This document shows, in pieces, positions 51,480-61,642 of a stretch of DNA of 64,000 nucleotides (the first letter of the stretch is position 1; each line of letters begins with the position of its first letter). A program made the position numbers and the translations under genes. A model generated the notes under the pieces. That model was not told the origin of the DNA, ran no database searches, and saw nothing but the letters and a program-made list of their open reading frames with translations. Origin of the DNA: Paenibacillus sp. DCT19 (lineage in GTDB: Bacteria; Bacillota; Bacilli; Paenibacillales; Paenibacillaceae); assembly GCF_003268635.1 (NCBI RefSeq), contig NZ_CP029639.1, forward strand, positions 1,871,501 to 1,935,500. The letters run 5' to 3'.

Positions 51480-51841
51480 ACATGTATCGAATGGACTGGG
51501 CAGACGGTCGAGTAATTACGGCTTTTGATAGCAAGGCAGCCATGATTGCACCTATTCTTCGCAATACTGCGGGGTGCCATGTGGCATTTATCAAGCTAGA
51601 TGTCGGTGGACATGTTGGGCTTCATCCAGCCGTAGGTGAGCAATTGTTCTTCGTGCTGGAAGGAGAGGGCTGGGTAGAAGGCGGCGATGGAAAACGGGTG
51701 GTGATCAAGGCAGGAGAAGCTGCCTTCTGGCAGGATGGAGAGAATCATCAGTCTGGCTCAGACCATGGTCTGATCGCTTTAGTGATTGAAGGAGAAGATT
51801 TAGTTGTTCGTATGTCTTTGACAGCAGATGAAGCCGAATAA
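51476..51841 (+). CDS. cupin-domain protein
   Basis: A 121-residue single cupin. Motif 1 is GHVGLHPAVGEQLFFVLEGEGWV (with a His and Glu), and motif 2 is AAFWQDGENHQSGSDHG. The metal pattern is H-x(n)-E...H, suitable for a small metal-binding or sugar-binding role. It starts with GTG within GTGA overlapping the preceding GNAT stop. A 43-residue membrane gene follows after 14 bases. Confidence 0.82.
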   Translation: MNMYRMDWADGRVITAFDSKAAMIAPILRNTAGCHVAFIKLDVGGHVGLHPAVGEQLFFVLEGEGWVEGGDGKRVVIKAGEAAFWQDGENHQSGSDHGLIALVIEGEDLVVRMSLTADEAE

Positions 51842-51855
51842 GAGGAGTGGTTCAT

Positions 51856-51987
51856 TTGGAATATATGTGGGTCGCTGTAATCATCGCTGGCTTGGTGGTG
51901 ACTCCATCTCTTTATCAGATGAATAAGCGGATACGAAGATTGGAAGAACAGGTCAGACATTTGTCTGGCGATAAGAAGGTTCTATAA
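51856..51987 (+). CDS. 43-residue single-pass membrane protein
   Basis: TTG 51856 behind GAGGAG opens a short frame with a helix (MWVAVIIAGLVVTPSLY) and a basic/coiled-coil tail (NKRIRRLEEQVRHLSGDKK). Its TAA overlaps the ATG of the following Nudix gene (TAATG). The tight overlap on one side and close cupin on the other support a real gene. Function unknown. Confidence 0.65.
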   Translation: MEYMWVAVIIAGLVVTPSLYQMNKRIRRLEEQVRHLSGDKKVL

Positions 51988-52424
51988 TGGAGCGCCATAC
52001 ACATCTAGGCGTGTACGGTCTATTGGTTTGGGAACAGAAGGCACTACTGATTCAGAAGGCACGTGGGCCTTATCAGGGGAAATGGGACCTGCCAGGAGGT
52101 AGGCTGGAGTTCGGAGAAACACCGGAGACAGCGCTCCATCGCGAGATCGAAGAAGAGACTGGGCTTACGGATGTTCGGTTGGTTCTTCGATCCGCGGAAT
52201 CCAATCTATTGCAGTGGATGTATGAAGGTAGTCCAGAAGAAGTTTATCACATTGGCATTTTATATGATGTATATCTGAAATCAGCAGAGCATGCCAATGA
52301 TATCAAAATAGAGCCGGATGGCGAAGATTCTCTAGGTGCAGCATGGTTTACGATGGAACAACTTGGTTCGCTCGCATTAACGCCGTTTGCGCTGCATATG
52401 ATTCGGAATCGGATGAAGCTGTAA
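51987..52424 (+). CDS. Nudix hydrolase
   Basis: A 145-residue Nudix protein with a complete box, GGRLEFGETPETALHREIEEETGL, after YGLLVWEQKALLIQKARGPYQGKWDLPGG. It resembles MutT/ADP-ribose-type Nudix enzymes. Start overlaps the previous small gene by one base, so this four-gene string (GNAT, cupin, small membrane protein, Nudix) is one transcript. Confidence 0.88.
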   Translation: MERHTHLGVYGLLVWEQKALLIQKARGPYQGKWDLPGGRLEFGETPETALHREIEEETGLTDVRLVLRSAESNLLQWMYEGSPEEVYHIGILYDVYLKSAEHANDIKIEPDGEDSLGAAWFTMEQLGSLALTPFALHMIRNRMKL

Positions 52425-52439
52425 TTAAATGGCTAACAT

Positions 52440-52513
52440 CGGGGTATAGCGCAGCCTGGTAGCGCGCACCCTTGGGGTGGGTGAGGTCGTGGGTTCAAAT
52501 CCCGCTACTCCGA
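52440..52513 (+). tRNA. trnP: tRNA-Pro (anticodon GGG)
   Basis: A full cloverleaf: acceptor CGGGGTA with TACTCCG (one G-U), D arm GCGC/GCGC, anticodon stem CACCC/GGGTG with loop TTGGGGT (anticodon GGG at 52474-52476), T arm GTGGG-TTCAAAT-CCCGC, discriminator A. The CCA tail is not encoded. Confidence 0.97.
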
Positions 52514-52550
52514 TTCAAAGCAATAGATTTACTAAAAGTTTAAAGGTAAG

Positions 52551-52578
52551 GCCATAAATCTTCGGATTTATGGCTTTT
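52551..52578 (+). terminator. tRNA transcript terminator
   Basis: GCCATAAATC and GATTTATGGC form a perfect 10-bp stem around TTCG, followed by TTTT. Confidence 0.95.
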
Positions 52579-53225
52579 ATTTGTGTCCACAATTTTTTAA
52601 GGCTTATGAAGAACGTAGAAGAAATACGCATACGAATGCTTGGACATCATTGGCAGGTTTCAGGAATAACAGGTTCCTCACTACCTGCGTCTTCCGTGTT
52701 TCCGTTTAAGAATCTAAAAATGCGCTTCTATTCATTGCATTTTAGTGTAAAACACGTACCATTGGTTAATGTTTAAAGTGACCGTTTGTTTTTTGACTTT
52801 ATCGACCACAATTAAAAAAGGGGGAATTAGCAACTTTTTGACGTAAGGATCACACCATTTATTCGATTCATCTAATTTATGCATCAATCGAACTAAAAAT
52901 AGGAAATGCTCCTGAGCGCAAAAGTTTATAGAATAGATATTAGAACACAGAACTTCAGTTGAAAATATTGGAGAATGTGTAACCTTCGAACGGATCAGGA
53001 CAGTATTCGACATCTGTGCGACGGTATATATAATCATTCTTTTTCTATGATTTTGAAAACGCAGACAAACCTTGACGGGAGCGTCGGAACAACGTTATTA
53101 CCACCAACAGCACGATTATTGGACTTCATGAAAAATTTCGCTTAAAATGTTGAACGAACGCAAATTACAGCTTAGTCAATGATTTCCGTCAAAAATACGA
53201 CTAAATCAAGACGGAGGGAACGTCG
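52579..53225. other. long gene-poor region upstream of odhA
   Basis: About 650 bases without a supported gene. A 101-codon minus-strand frame (52732-53037) and a 68-codon plus-strand frame (52570-52776) exist, but neither has a good ribosome binding site or recognisable protein character; the second starts inside the tRNA terminator. The odhA site GACGGAGGGA is at the end. The region may carry the odhAB promoter, a decayed gene or an uncharacterised RNA. Confidence 0.4.
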
Positions 53226-56099
53226 ATGACGATCGTGGAAGGCAACAAGAAACCCTGGGAAAGTTACTATGGACCCAATTTGGGATATGTACAAGAACAA
53301 TATGAATTATTTTCCGAAGACCCTGGTGCAGTGACACCAGCTTATCGGGAGTTGTTTGAACAATGGGGTGCACCGCCAATGCCTGGCCGAGATGCACATA
53401 CAACCACTTTTTCGGGTAATGCTCAAAATAACTCGGGAAGCGTGGATATTCAACTTTTACAGAAAGCGGTTACAGCCGGGAAACTGGTTTGGAATATCCG
53501 CACGTATGGTCATCTTGCTGCAGATATTGATCCACTTGGGATTAGTGAAGAAGCAGATACCTCTTTGCTCGAACCGAAGAATTTTGAATTAAATGAAGAA
53601 GACCTCAAAGCATTGCCGGCTTCCTTGATCTGGGAGGGTGCTGATGGTCAGACGGCAAATGGTTGGGACGCAATCCAGCGTCTACGCCAGATTTACACAG
53701 GGCCAATAGCTTATGAGTTCAGCCACGTACATGAAGTACAAGAGCGTGAATGGCTCAATCGTCGTGCGGAATCTCGCACTTCCCCGGCGCCACTTAATCA
53801 GGAAGAACGTACTGCTCTACTGGAGCGTTTGGTCGAAGTGGAGCAATTCGAAGATTTCCTGCATAAAACCTTTGTGGGACAAAAGCGCTTCTCTATTGAA
53901 GGAAACGATGTGCTTGTGCCAATGCTGGATGAAGCTGTACGTATTATGTCACATTCGGGCTCAAGCCATATCCTGATGGGGATGGCTCACCGTGGACGCT
54001 TAAACGTACTGGCACATGTACTGGGTAAACCATATAGCAAAATCTTCTCTGAATTCCATCATGCCCCGAACAAGGATTTGGTTCCATCTGAGGGTTCTAC
54101 AGGAATCAATTATGGATGGACGGGGGATGTAAAATATCACTTAGGTGCTAATCGCTTCGTAAAAGAAGGCGAAACGGTACAGGCTCGCTTGACACTAGCG
54201 AACAACCCGAGTCACCTAGAGTACGTAAACCCTGTTGTACAGGGATTCGCGCGTGCTGCACAGGATGATCGCCGTGAACCAGGTTACCCGAAACAGGACG
54301 TTTCCAAAGCAGCAACGATTCTTATGCATGGTGACGCAGCATTCCCTGGTGAAGGAATTGTAGCTGAAACGCTGAATTTCAAGGCTCTGCCTGGATACCA
54401 GAATGGCGGAACGATTCATATCATTGTAAACAATCGCTTAGGCTTCACAACGGATAGCAGTGATTCACGCTCAACGCATTATGCGAGTGACCTTGCAAAG
54501 GGATATGAAATTCCGATTATACACGTTAATGCGGATAATCCGGATGCTTGTATCGCAGCGATCCGGATGGCCGCAGAGTACCGGAACCGGTTTAAGAAAG
54601 ATTTCTTGATCGACCTCATCGGATATCGTCGTTATGGACATAACGAAACGGATGATCCAGAAACAACACAACCGAAAGTGTATGACAAAGTTAAGAACCA
54701 TCCGACCGTAAGTCATCTGTATCAGGATCAGCTGAAACAGGAATCTATTGTTGACGAAGCGTCCATTAATAGCATTCGTGAAGCTGTGACGAACCGGTTA
54801 AAAGAAGCTTACGACCATATGAAGAAAAATGAAGTGCATGAATACTATCAACGCAAGACAGATGAACCTGAAACCGTGAAGGTGATTCCAACTGCGGTAC
54901 CACTTGAGAATCTACGGAGTATCAATGCAGATCTATTGAAATGGCCGGAAAATTTCAATGTGTATCCGAAGTTGCAGCGGATTCTACAGCGCCGTAGCAC
55001 ATCACTCAATGAAGGCGAAAAAGTAGATTGGAGCCTTGCAGAGACACTGGCGTTTGCAACTATTCTTGCAGATGGCAAGCCAATCCGGATCAGTGGTCAG
55101 GATGCAGAGCGTGCAACATTTGCTCACCGGAACCTGGTGTTGCATGATTCAGAGAATGGAAGTAAATTCTGCCCGCTGCATCATTTGCCACAGGCACGAG
55201 CTTCATTTGCAATCTACAACAGCCCATTGTCTGAGGAATCGGTTGTTGGATTCGAATATGGATACAACGTATATTCACCAGAGACACTTGTCATCTGGGA
55301 AGCTCAGTTCGGTGATTTTGCGAACTGTGCACAGGTTATTTTTGACCAGTTCGTATCCGCAGGTCGCGCGAAGTGGTCGCAAAAATCAAGCTTGGTTATG
55401 CTGCTTCCACACGGTAATGAAGGTCAAGGGCCTGAACATACAAGTGCACGTCTCGAACGTTTCCTACAGCTTGCTGCAGAAGACAATATGACCGTTGCTA
55501 ACTTGACAAGTGCTTCTCAATATTTCCATCTGCTTCGTCGTCAGGCTTCCCTGACTGAAACCGAAGATGCGCGTCCACTTGTAATGATGTCACCGAAGAG
55601 TCTAATTCGTAATCCACGTGTTGCTTCTCCGGCGATTCAGTTCAGTGAAGGCAAGTTTGAGCCAGTGCTGGAACAAGCAGGGCTTGGCACGAAGCCTGAC
55701 CGTGTTGAACGGATTATCTTGTGCAGTGGTAAAATTGCGATTGACCTTGAGGATGCGTTTGAAAAAGAAGGCGGAGACTTGTCATGGCTGCACATTATCC
55801 GTGTTGAACAACTGTATCCATTCCCAGCCGAAGAGATCCAGCGTGTACTCGCACGTTTCAGCAAGTTGAAAGAGCTGGTATGGGTACAGGAAGAAAACAA
55901 AAACATGGGTGCATGGACGTATATGGAACCACGTCTTCGTGAAATTGCACCAGAAGGTACAATCGTTAAGTATGAAGGCCGTCCGGAACATGCAAGTCCT
56001 TCCAGCGGTTATCAGCTTGTGCATAGCATGGAACAACAACAGATTATTACATCCGCGTTGAAACAAACGACGAAGAATAATATTCCACTTGGGAGGTAA
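53226..56099 (+). CDS. odhA: 2-oxoglutarate dehydrogenase E1 component
   Basis: A 957-residue thiamine-diphosphate enzyme catalysing the decarboxylation step of the TCA-cycle 2-oxoglutarate dehydrogenase complex. Recognisable blocks: N-terminal [51 protein letters not shown], the ThDP motif through [24 protein letters not shown], and C-terminal [13 protein letters not shown] [19 protein letters not shown] and [11 protein letters not shown]. It starts at ATG 53226 behind GACGGAGGG, with odhB five bases downstream. Confidence 0.96.
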   Translation: MTIVEGNKKPWESYYGPNLGYVQEQYELFSEDPGAVTPAYRELFEQWGAPPMPGRDAHTTTFSGNAQNNSGSVDIQLLQKAVTAGKLVWNIRTYGHLAADIDPLGISEEADTSLLEPKNFELNEEDLKALPASLIWEGADGQTANGWDAIQRLRQIYTGPIAYEFSHVHEVQEREWLNRRAESRTSPAPLNQEERTALLERLVEVEQFEDFLHKTFVGQKRFSIEGNDVLVPMLDEAVRIMSHSGSSHILMGMAHRGRLNVLAHVLGKPYSKIFSEFHHAPNKDLVPSEGSTGINYGWTGDVKYHLGANRFVKEGETVQARLTLANNPSHLEYVNPVVQGFARAAQDDRREPGYPKQDVSKAATILMHGDAAFPGEGIVAETLNFKALPGYQNGGTIHIIVNNRLGFTTDSSDSRSTHYASDLAKGYEIPIIHVNADNPDACIAAIRMAAEYRNRFKKDFLIDLIGYRRYGHNETDDPETTQPKVYDKVKNHPTVSHLYQDQLKQESIVDEASINSIREAVTNRLKEAYDHMKKNEVHEYYQRKTDEPETVKVIPTAVPLENLRSINADLLKWPENFNVYPKLQRILQRRSTSLNEGEKVDWSLAETLAFATILADGKPIRISGQDAERATFAHRNLVLHDSENGSKFCPLHHLPQARASFAIYNSPLSEESVVGFEYGYNVYSPETLVIWEAQFGDFANCAQVIFDQFVSAGRAKWSQKSSLVMLLPHGNEGQGPEHTSARLERFLQLAAEDNMTVANLTSASQYFHLLRRQASLTETEDARPLVMMSPKSLIRNPRVASPAIQFSEGKFEPVLEQAGLGTKPDRVERIILCSGKIAIDLEDAFEKEGGDLSWLHIIRVEQLYPFPAEEIQRVLARFSKLKELVWVQEENKNMGAWTYMEPRLREIAPEGTIVKYEGRPEHASPSSGYQLVHSMEQQQIITSALKQTTKNNIPLGR

Positions 56100-56104
56100 C
56101 AACT

Positions 56105-57379
56105 GTGAGCGAAATTAAAGTACCTGCAATGGGTGAGTCGATAACCGAAGGAACGGTATCCAAATGGCTTGTTAAAGAAGGAGATACCGTTAATCAAGGT
56201 GATGTCCTTCTAGAATTGGAAACGGATAAAGTTAATATTGAAATCAGTGCTGAAGAAAGTGGCGTATTGGAGAAAATTATTCGTCAAGAAGGGGATACCG
56301 TTGAAATCGGTGAAACGATCGGTACCCTTTCCGCGGGTGCAGGGGGAGGAAGTAGCTCAGCTGCTTCCCAGCCGGCTGCAACGGAGCAAAAACAAGCGGC
56401 TACACCAGCGCCTGAAGCGCCAACTCCGCCACCAGCACCTGTTGCTGCAGGTTCTGAATCTTCTGATAATGGAAACAAAACAGCTTCCCCATCTGCGCGT
56501 AAACTAGCGCGTGAGCGGGGCATTGAGCTCGATCAGGTTCAAGGTAAGGATCCAATCGGACGCGTATATCAGGATGATGTGAAGACTCATAATACACAGG
56601 CTACTGCTCCAGCAGCACTTTCTGCGAGTAAAGCCCCAGCGGCACCAAGTGCTCCAACCGGAGGCTCCACGTATACTAAGCCAGTTGAACGTCAACGTAT
56701 GTCTCGCCGTCGCGCAACCATAGCGAAACGTCTTGTTGAAGCTCAACAAACAGCGGCAATGTTGACTACGTTTAATGAAGTTGATATGACTGCCATTATG
56801 GATGTTCGCAAACGTCGTAAGGACAAGTTCAAGGAGAAGCATGAGATCAATCTGGGCTTCATGTCCTTCTTCACTAAGGCTGTTGTGGGTGCACTGAAAA
56901 AGTTCCCAACCATTAACGCAGAGATTGATGGCGAAGATGTTGTACTTAAGAAATACTATGATATCGGTATCGCGGTATCTGCCAAAGAAGGCCTGGTTGT
57001 ACCTGTCGTTCGTGATGCAGATCGTCTAGGCTTTGCTGAAATCGAGAGAAGTATTGCCGATCTGGCTTCGAAAGCTCGTTCCAACACGTTGGCACTTTCG
57101 GATCTGCAAGGTGGAACGTTCACGATTACGAATGGTGGAACATTCGGCTCGCTCTTGTCTACACCAATCCTGAATACACCTCAAGTGGGTATTCTGGGTA
57201 TGCACAAGATCCAACTTCGTCCTGTAGCGATTGATGCAGAGCGCATGGAGAATCGTCCAATGATGTATATCGCTCTGTCCTATGATCACCGTATTATTGA
57301 TGGTAGTGAAGCAGTACGATTCCTCGTTACTGTTAAAGAACTGCTTGAAGATCCGGAATCCTTGCTCATCGAAGGATAA
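56105..57379 (+). CDS. odhB: 2-oxoglutarate dehydrogenase E2 (dihydrolipoyl succinyltransferase)
   Basis: A 424-residue E2. An N-terminal lipoyl domain carries the modified Lys in [13 protein letters not shown], followed by an Ala/Pro linker, the E3-binding domain ([28 protein letters not shown]) and the catalytic domain ending in [17 protein letters not shown] with the active-site His. It transfers the succinyl group to CoA. GTG 56105 follows GGGAGG. No lpd gene is nearby, so E3 is shared. Confidence 0.96.
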   Translation: MSEIKVPAMGESITEGTVSKWLVKEGDTVNQGDVLLELETDKVNIEISAEESGVLEKIIRQEGDTVEIGETIGTLSAGAGGGSSSAASQPAATEQKQAATPAPEAPTPPPAPVAAGSESSDNGNKTASPSARKLARERGIELDQVQGKDPIGRVYQDDVKTHNTQATAPAALSASKAPAAPSAPTGGSTYTKPVERQRMSRRRATIAKRLVEAQQTAAMLTTFNEVDMTAIMDVRKRRKDKFKEKHEINLGFMSFFTKAVVGALKKFPTINAEIDGEDVVLKKYYDIGIAVSAKEGLVVPVVRDADRLGFAEIERSIADLASKARSNTLALSDLQGGTFTITNGGTFGSLLSTPILNTPQVGILGMHKIQLRPVAIDAERMENRPMMYIALSYDHRIIDGSEAVRFLVTVKELLEDPESLLIEG

Positions 57380-57425
57380 GAAGGATAAAGGTATCATCTG
57401 ATATACTATTCATAAAAATGATCAT

Positions 57426-57485
57426 AAAGAAGCCCCGGAATCAAATGCAGCCTTCGCTGGCATTCAGATTCCGGGGCTTCTTTTT
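57426..57485 (+). terminator. strong terminator after odhAB
   Basis: AAAGAAGCCCCGGAATC pairs perfectly with GATTCCGGGGCTTCTTT, with an inner TGCAGC/GCTGGCA stem, then T residues. The A tract on the left makes it usable for the convergent gene as well. Confidence 0.93.
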
Positions 57486-57502
57486 ACTTGGCATGGAGCG
57501 AA

Positions 57503-58480
57503 TTATACCGAATCAGCGATATCCGTATTGCCGGTGGTAGGAGCTGCGCTAGATAGTACCAGATGGCGATCCAGCCAATGTAATACATCGAGAGCTACAT
57601 CTGCCCGATTCGTCTCATGCAGCATCTCATGGCGACCGCCAGCGTACAGGCGGTACTCAATATGTTGAAGCTGAAGCTGGCGATATTGACTCACCAGGTT
57701 ATGAACACCTTTGCCATGTAAACCGACAGGGTCTTGCTCACCTGAGAAGAGGTAAACGGGCTTATTTTTTGGAATACGTTTCATGTTATTTGGCAGATGT
57801 ATTTCAATTAGCAGTTTGAAGAAGTCGCGGAAAAAACCTGCTGTACATATCGCTCCGCACATCGGATCATCAATGAACCGTTTAACTTCCTCAGGGTCAC
57901 GAGATAACCAATCAAAAGGAGTGCTCGCCGGGCGAAAGGAACGATTGAATCCACCGAACACCAATGCGTTAAGCAGCATACTCGGATGGGTTGCTCCTTG
58001 AAATCCACATTGAAGGAATGCGAGCTTCTCACCAAAACGCAGAAGACCACGTTTGCCGTTGGTTCCCGACAATATAAAGGCATGATAGCGTTCGTGCCCG
58101 GCATACATTAGGTGCTGGACAAGAAAAGAGCCCATACTGTGTCCCATTAAAAAGAGGGGAATCTCAGGATACTCCTTAGATGCGACCTCTCCAAGATTGA
58201 TCATATCACTGGCCATCCAGCGAAAGGCATCTACCCCGGCGTTACCTAACAAATTTGGATCTTCGACCGATTTGCCATGACCGCGATGATCATTAGCATA
58301 GACCGCATAGCCATGGCGGGTAAGGCACTCTGCAAACTCTGCATACCTAGCTGCCGTTTCTCCCATTCCATGTGCAATCTGCACCACACCCCGGACGTCA
58401 GTTCCAGGATCAGGAAGCCAGCGGTACACATGAATGCGGGTACCTTCATTGCCCACAAGGCCAAAGGTAGATTCCTGCAT
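57503..58480 (-). CDS. alpha/beta hydrolase (lysophospholipase/monoacylglycerol-lipase-like)
   Basis: A 325-residue serine hydrolase of the PldB/YtpA type: VVQIAHGMGETAARYAEF (oxyanion hole), DHRGHGKS, nucleophile Ser in LMGHSMGSFL, Asp in LFSGEQDPVG and His in GGRHEMLHE. Cytoplasmic, with no signal peptide. AAGGAGG is 11 bases ahead of ATG 58480; a longer frame to 58501 would place the site inside the gene. Substrate inferred as lysophospholipid or monoglyceride. Confidence 0.87.
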   Translation of the reverse strand: MQESTFGLVGNEGTRIHVYRWLPDPGTDVRGVVQIAHGMGETAARYAEFAECLTRHGYAVYANDHRGHGKSVEDPNLLGNAGVDAFRWMASDMINLGEVASKEYPEIPLFLMGHSMGSFLVQHLMYAGHERYHAFILSGTNGKRGLLRFGEKLAFLQCGFQGATHPSMLLNALVFGGFNRSFRPASTPFDWLSRDPEEVKRFIDDPMCGAICTAGFFRDFFKLLIEIHLPNNMKRIPKNKPVYLFSGEQDPVGLHGKGVHNLVSQYRQLQLQHIEYRLYAGGRHEMLHETNRADVALDVLHWLDRHLVLSSAAPTTGNTDIADSV

Positions 58481-58561
58481 CTTGTGCCAATCCTCCTTCA
58501 TTGTTTACATTCAAGCCTGATCTAAGATAAGACGAATCTGTCATCTCACCTTTGAGAAAAG

Positions 58562-59539
58562 TTAAGGCAGGTAAGAGCGAAGAACAGTGGTATTCCCGTC
58601 TAATGTATATGTACCCAGGTTGGCGGGCAATAGATAGCATTGACCTGCGTTTAATTCAATTTTTTCGGACGAGTCGTTGTCCCATGCTAAAGTACCGTTA
58701 CCTTCGCATACAACTAGAATGGTGAAGCTCTCAGCGCTTGTCGCAAGCTGCCATGGCTTGGTCACGATCCCTTTTTCGACGACGAAATATGGGCATTCGG
58801 CCAGCTTCAGCCATTCACCTGAGATTGCGTTGTTCGTTTTCATTGTTGTGGCACCAGCGCCTTCATAGGCAGTGACATTAAGGGAGTCCTCAACATGTAA
58901 CTCACGGGGCTTACCATCCAGACCTGGGCGGTTATAGTCATAAATCCGGTAAGTTGTATCTGAATTTTGCTGAATTTCAGCCACAACGACACCTGCACAT
59001 AGTGCATGAACGGTTCCGGCAGGGATAAAGAACGTATCGCCTGCTTCTACAGGAACTTGGCGTAACGTATCCATCACGGTTCCATTTTCAAGAGCTTCCT
59101 TCAGTACGTTACGATCAACGCCTTCATTTAATCCATAAATGATATGAGCGCCTGGTTTCGCATCAAGTACATACCACATTTCCGTTTTGCCGAGCTCACC
59201 AGGAGGCAGTGCCTCGTAATCATCCGTAGGGTGAACCTGTACAGAGAGATCATCGTTACAGTCTAGAAGCTTGATCAGGAGCGGGAAGCGTCCTCCTTTT
59301 TCGGAAACACCTTTTGTTCCTAACCAAGCCGTACCGAGCTGTTCACGCACTTCATCCAGACCTTTACCAGCAAGTGCACCATTTAAGACTTTTGTTGTTC
59401 CATTAGGGTGATCTGCAATCATCCAACCTTCTCCGATATGACCTTCAGGTGGCGTAAGGCCAAAATTCTCAAGTGCACGGCCACCCCAGACACGTTCTTT
59501 GAATTCAGGTTGAAATTGCAGTGGATATGGATTAGTCAT
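58562..59539 (-). CDS. manA: mannose-6-phosphate isomerase, class I
   Basis: A 325-residue ManA/Pmi converting mannose-6-phosphate to fructose-6-phosphate. The zinc-site sequence LSVQVHPTDDYE, GKTEMWYVLDAKPGA, FFIPAGTVHALCAGVVVAEIQQNSDTTYRIYDYNR are diagnostic; the catalytic domain is the short Bacillus-type. It would feed mannose from the GH5/PTS/GH38 genes into glycolysis, though it is 45 kb away. Confidence 0.95.
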   Translation of the reverse strand: MTNPYPLQFQPEFKERVWGGRALENFGLTPPEGHIGEGWMIADHPNGTTKVLNGALAGKGLDEVREQLGTAWLGTKGVSEKGGRFPLLIKLLDCNDDLSVQVHPTDDYEALPPGELGKTEMWYVLDAKPGAHIIYGLNEGVDRNVLKEALENGTVMDTLRQVPVEAGDTFFIPAGTVHALCAGVVVAEIQQNSDTTYRIYDYNRPGLDGKPRELHVEDSLNVTAYEGAGATTMKTNNAISGEWLKLAECPYFVVEKGIVTKPWQLATSAESFTILVVCEGNGTLAWDNDSSEKIELNAGQCYLLPANLGTYTLDGNTTVLRSYLP

Positions 59540-59670
59540 TGTAGTCTCTCCTTTAGTATATGAAATGGTGGAATGAATTAATCAACCTATAACCGGTTCG
59601 ACACCTACATGTATACGGTTGCAGATTATGTATTATAAGTGACCAGTGCGAACAATCAACAACTCATAAA

Positions 59671-59724
59671 TGGGTTCAAAAAGATTCGATTTTGTACTGA
59701 AAACCGTACTTATTGGAACTCACA
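59671..59724 (+). mobile_element. MITE-like repeat, copy D (internally deleted, 54 bp)
   Basis: GGGTTCAAAAAGATTCGATTTT matches the left end of copy B and is fused to TACTGAAAACCGTACTTATTGGAACTCACA, which matches its right 30 bases. Flanks CTCATAAA and CTTATTGG retain only part of the target duplication. It lies in the 260-bp gap between manA and mnmM, which holds no other gene. Confidence 0.65.
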
Positions 59725-59799
59725 CTTATTGGTTGACGCGTATTCAGCAGATGGCACTTACAATATGTCTATCGTAACGTATTTGGACAAGTAAGGAAA

Positions 59800-60384
59800 T
59801 TACTTCTTCTCGATTCCAATCAAGAAGGGCGAGGTTTCACGTTGTAATTGCCGATAGAGCATGACCTGTGCTTCCGTGACAGGTAAAGCAGAAGCCCATT
59901 TCATTACAGCTTCAGCCTCCTGAGAGCCACCTTCATGTCCTGGGTATAGTACAACGGTAATAATTCCTTTTGGCCGCAGTAATGTTAGAGCAGCCTCTAA
60001 TGCAGCAAGTGTACTATCGGTTGCCGTAATAATGGAAGCATCTGCACCTTCCGCAGGCAAATATCCAAGGTTGAACATAACGGCTCCAACGGCATCTTGC
60101 CAGTCTTCCGGAACAGCTTCAACCATACGGTCATGGCTTAGCTGCAATAGTGAAATCGAGCCAAGTTTGGCACCGTCCTCTTGTTTGCGAATCCGAGCTT
60201 GAGCCAGAGTGAGAGCTTCACTTTGGATATCGAAACCAATGACTTGCCCACGTCTGCCCACCTGTTGTGCGAGGAATAACGTATCTGCGCCTGTACCTAC
60301 GGTTGCATCGATAGCGAGGTCTCCGGGTTGTACACGCGCTGTAATCCATTGATGGGCACAGCTTAGAACAGATAGAAAACCCAT
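59800..60384 (-). CDS. mnmM: tRNA (mnm5s2U) methyltransferase MnmM (YtqB)
   Basis: A 194-residue class I SAM methyltransferase: AIDATVGTGADTLFLA is motif I, VIGFDIQSEAL follows, and VMFNLGYLPAEGADASIIT is the YtqB signature. The B. subtilis homologue methylates nm5s2U to mnm5s2U in the tRNA wobble position. GGAGGGGAG lies before ATG 60384, which is one base after the stop of mnmL, so the pair is translationally coupled. The frame extends to 60423, but that part overlaps mnmL and is rejected. Confidence 0.88.
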   Translation of the reverse strand: MGFLSVLSCAHQWITARVQPGDLAIDATVGTGADTLFLAQQVGRRGQVIGFDIQSEALTLAQARIRKQEDGAKLGSISLLQLSHDRMVEAVPEDWQDAVGAVMFNLGYLPAEGADASIITATDSTLAALEAALTLLRPKGIITVVLYPGHEGGSQEAEAVMKWASALPVTEAQVMLYRQLQRETSPFLIGIEKK

Positions 60385-60385
60385 C

Positions 60386-61339
60386 TTATGCTCCCCTCCA
60401 GTACTTGCCTTGCCATGTATCACGTTGTCTCAATTCACGGTCAATGGAGTTCAGCACTTCCCATTTATTCAATGACCACATCGGACCGATGAGCAGGTCT
60501 CGTGGTGCATCACCAGTGAGGCGGTGAACGATCATTTCTGGCGGCAAAAACTCAAGTGTATCTACAATCAGCTTGATGTACTCATCTTGTTCAAGGAAAC
60601 GGAGCAGACCTGCTTCGTATTGTTTCACCATAGGCGTTTTGCGCATGAGGTGTAGTAAATGAATCTTAATCCCTTGAACATCCATATTCGCTACGGCACG
60701 ACCGGTATCCAGCATCATCTCGTGTGTTTCTTGAGGCAAACCATAGATGATATGCGTGCAGACCCGGATATTGTGTTTGCGTAGCTTAGCCACAGCATCT
60801 TCATAACACTTCGTATCATGCGCACGATTAATAAGGGTAGAAGTGGATTCGTGAACCGTTTGCAGCCCCATTTCAATCCACAGGTAAGTTCGTTCATTAA
60901 GCTCAGCCAAATACTCGATAACGTCATCTGGTAAGCAGTCAGGTCTTGTGGCAATGGACAAACCAACAACTCCAGGTTGTTTAAGAATCTCTTCATAGTA
61001 CTCTCGAAGTTCTTCAACAGGTGCATATGTATTGGTATACGCCTGAAAATAACCAATATAATGGGCAGTGGGCCATTTCAAATGCTGTTTATCACGAATG
61101 GTATTAAATTGTGTAACCAAGTCGTGGCGGCGACTTCCCGCAAAATCGCCAGATCCTCGGGCGCTACAGAATGTGCAGCCACCTTTGGCTATTGAGCCAT
61201 CGCGGTTCGGGCAAGTAAATCCCGCATCCAACATGACTTTGAACACTTTGTTGTCAAATTCATTTCTCATCTCGTAATTCCAGGTATGGAATCGTTTATC
61301 TCCCCAGGAAAGAGGGCTGGGTAGAGCAGGTGCATTCAT
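60386..61339 (-). CDS. mnmL: radical SAM tRNA-modification enzyme MnmL (YtqA)
   Basis: A 317-residue radical SAM protein of the TIGR01212/YhcC type. The cluster ligands are in FTCPNRDGSIAKGGCTFC (C-x(n)-C-x2-C), then VGLSIATRPDCLPDDVIEYL, YLWIEMGLQTVHEST and ICTHIIYGLPQET-like RVCTHIIYGLPQETHEMM. In Gram-positive bacteria it acts with MnmM to convert cmnm5s2U to mnm5s2U. AAGGAG before ATG 61339 sets the start; a longer frame to 61390 is not supported. Confidence 0.88.
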   Translation of the reverse strand: MNAPALPSPLSWGDKRFHTWNYEMRNEFDNKVFKVMLDAGFTCPNRDGSIAKGGCTFCSARGSGDFAGSRRHDLVTQFNTIRDKQHLKWPTAHYIGYFQAYTNTYAPVEELREYYEEILKQPGVVGLSIATRPDCLPDDVIEYLAELNERTYLWIEMGLQTVHESTSTLINRAHDTKCYEDAVAKLRKHNIRVCTHIIYGLPQETHEMMLDTGRAVANMDVQGIKIHLLHLMRKTPMVKQYEAGLLRFLEQDEYIKLIVDTLEFLPPEMIVHRLTGDAPRDLLIGPMWSLNKWEVLNSIDRELRQRDTWQGKYWRGA

Positions 61340-61642
61340 CTTCAGGAACTCCTTCGGTTGTTCGTGTATTAATGAAACGCATGCCAGCATCTATTCGTGA
61401 AAAAGAACAAAAAACGGCAAAATTTGCGTTCCCATGGACTTTTACCATTGTATCAAAAAACTCAAAAAAAAGGGAATGCAGATGCAAAAATAGGCCGGAA
61501 AATCGCGGTTTTCTTCTTGCTATAGTTAACACCTTGTGTTATATTTAAATCAACGTCAGACACCATCTAATGGGCAGTATTCATCATAGCATTTGAATTA
61601 ATGTTGACGTCATGGATCATACTATACCGTGAGGTGATATGA

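Noticed and set aside
52570..52776. 68-codon frame after tRNA-Pro
   Set aside because: Begins inside the tRNA terminator stem and shows no ribosome binding site.
52732..53037. 101-codon minus-strand frame before odhA
   Set aside because: Only AGAAAAAGA upstream, unusual composition and no recognisable motif; kept as part of the unexplained gap.
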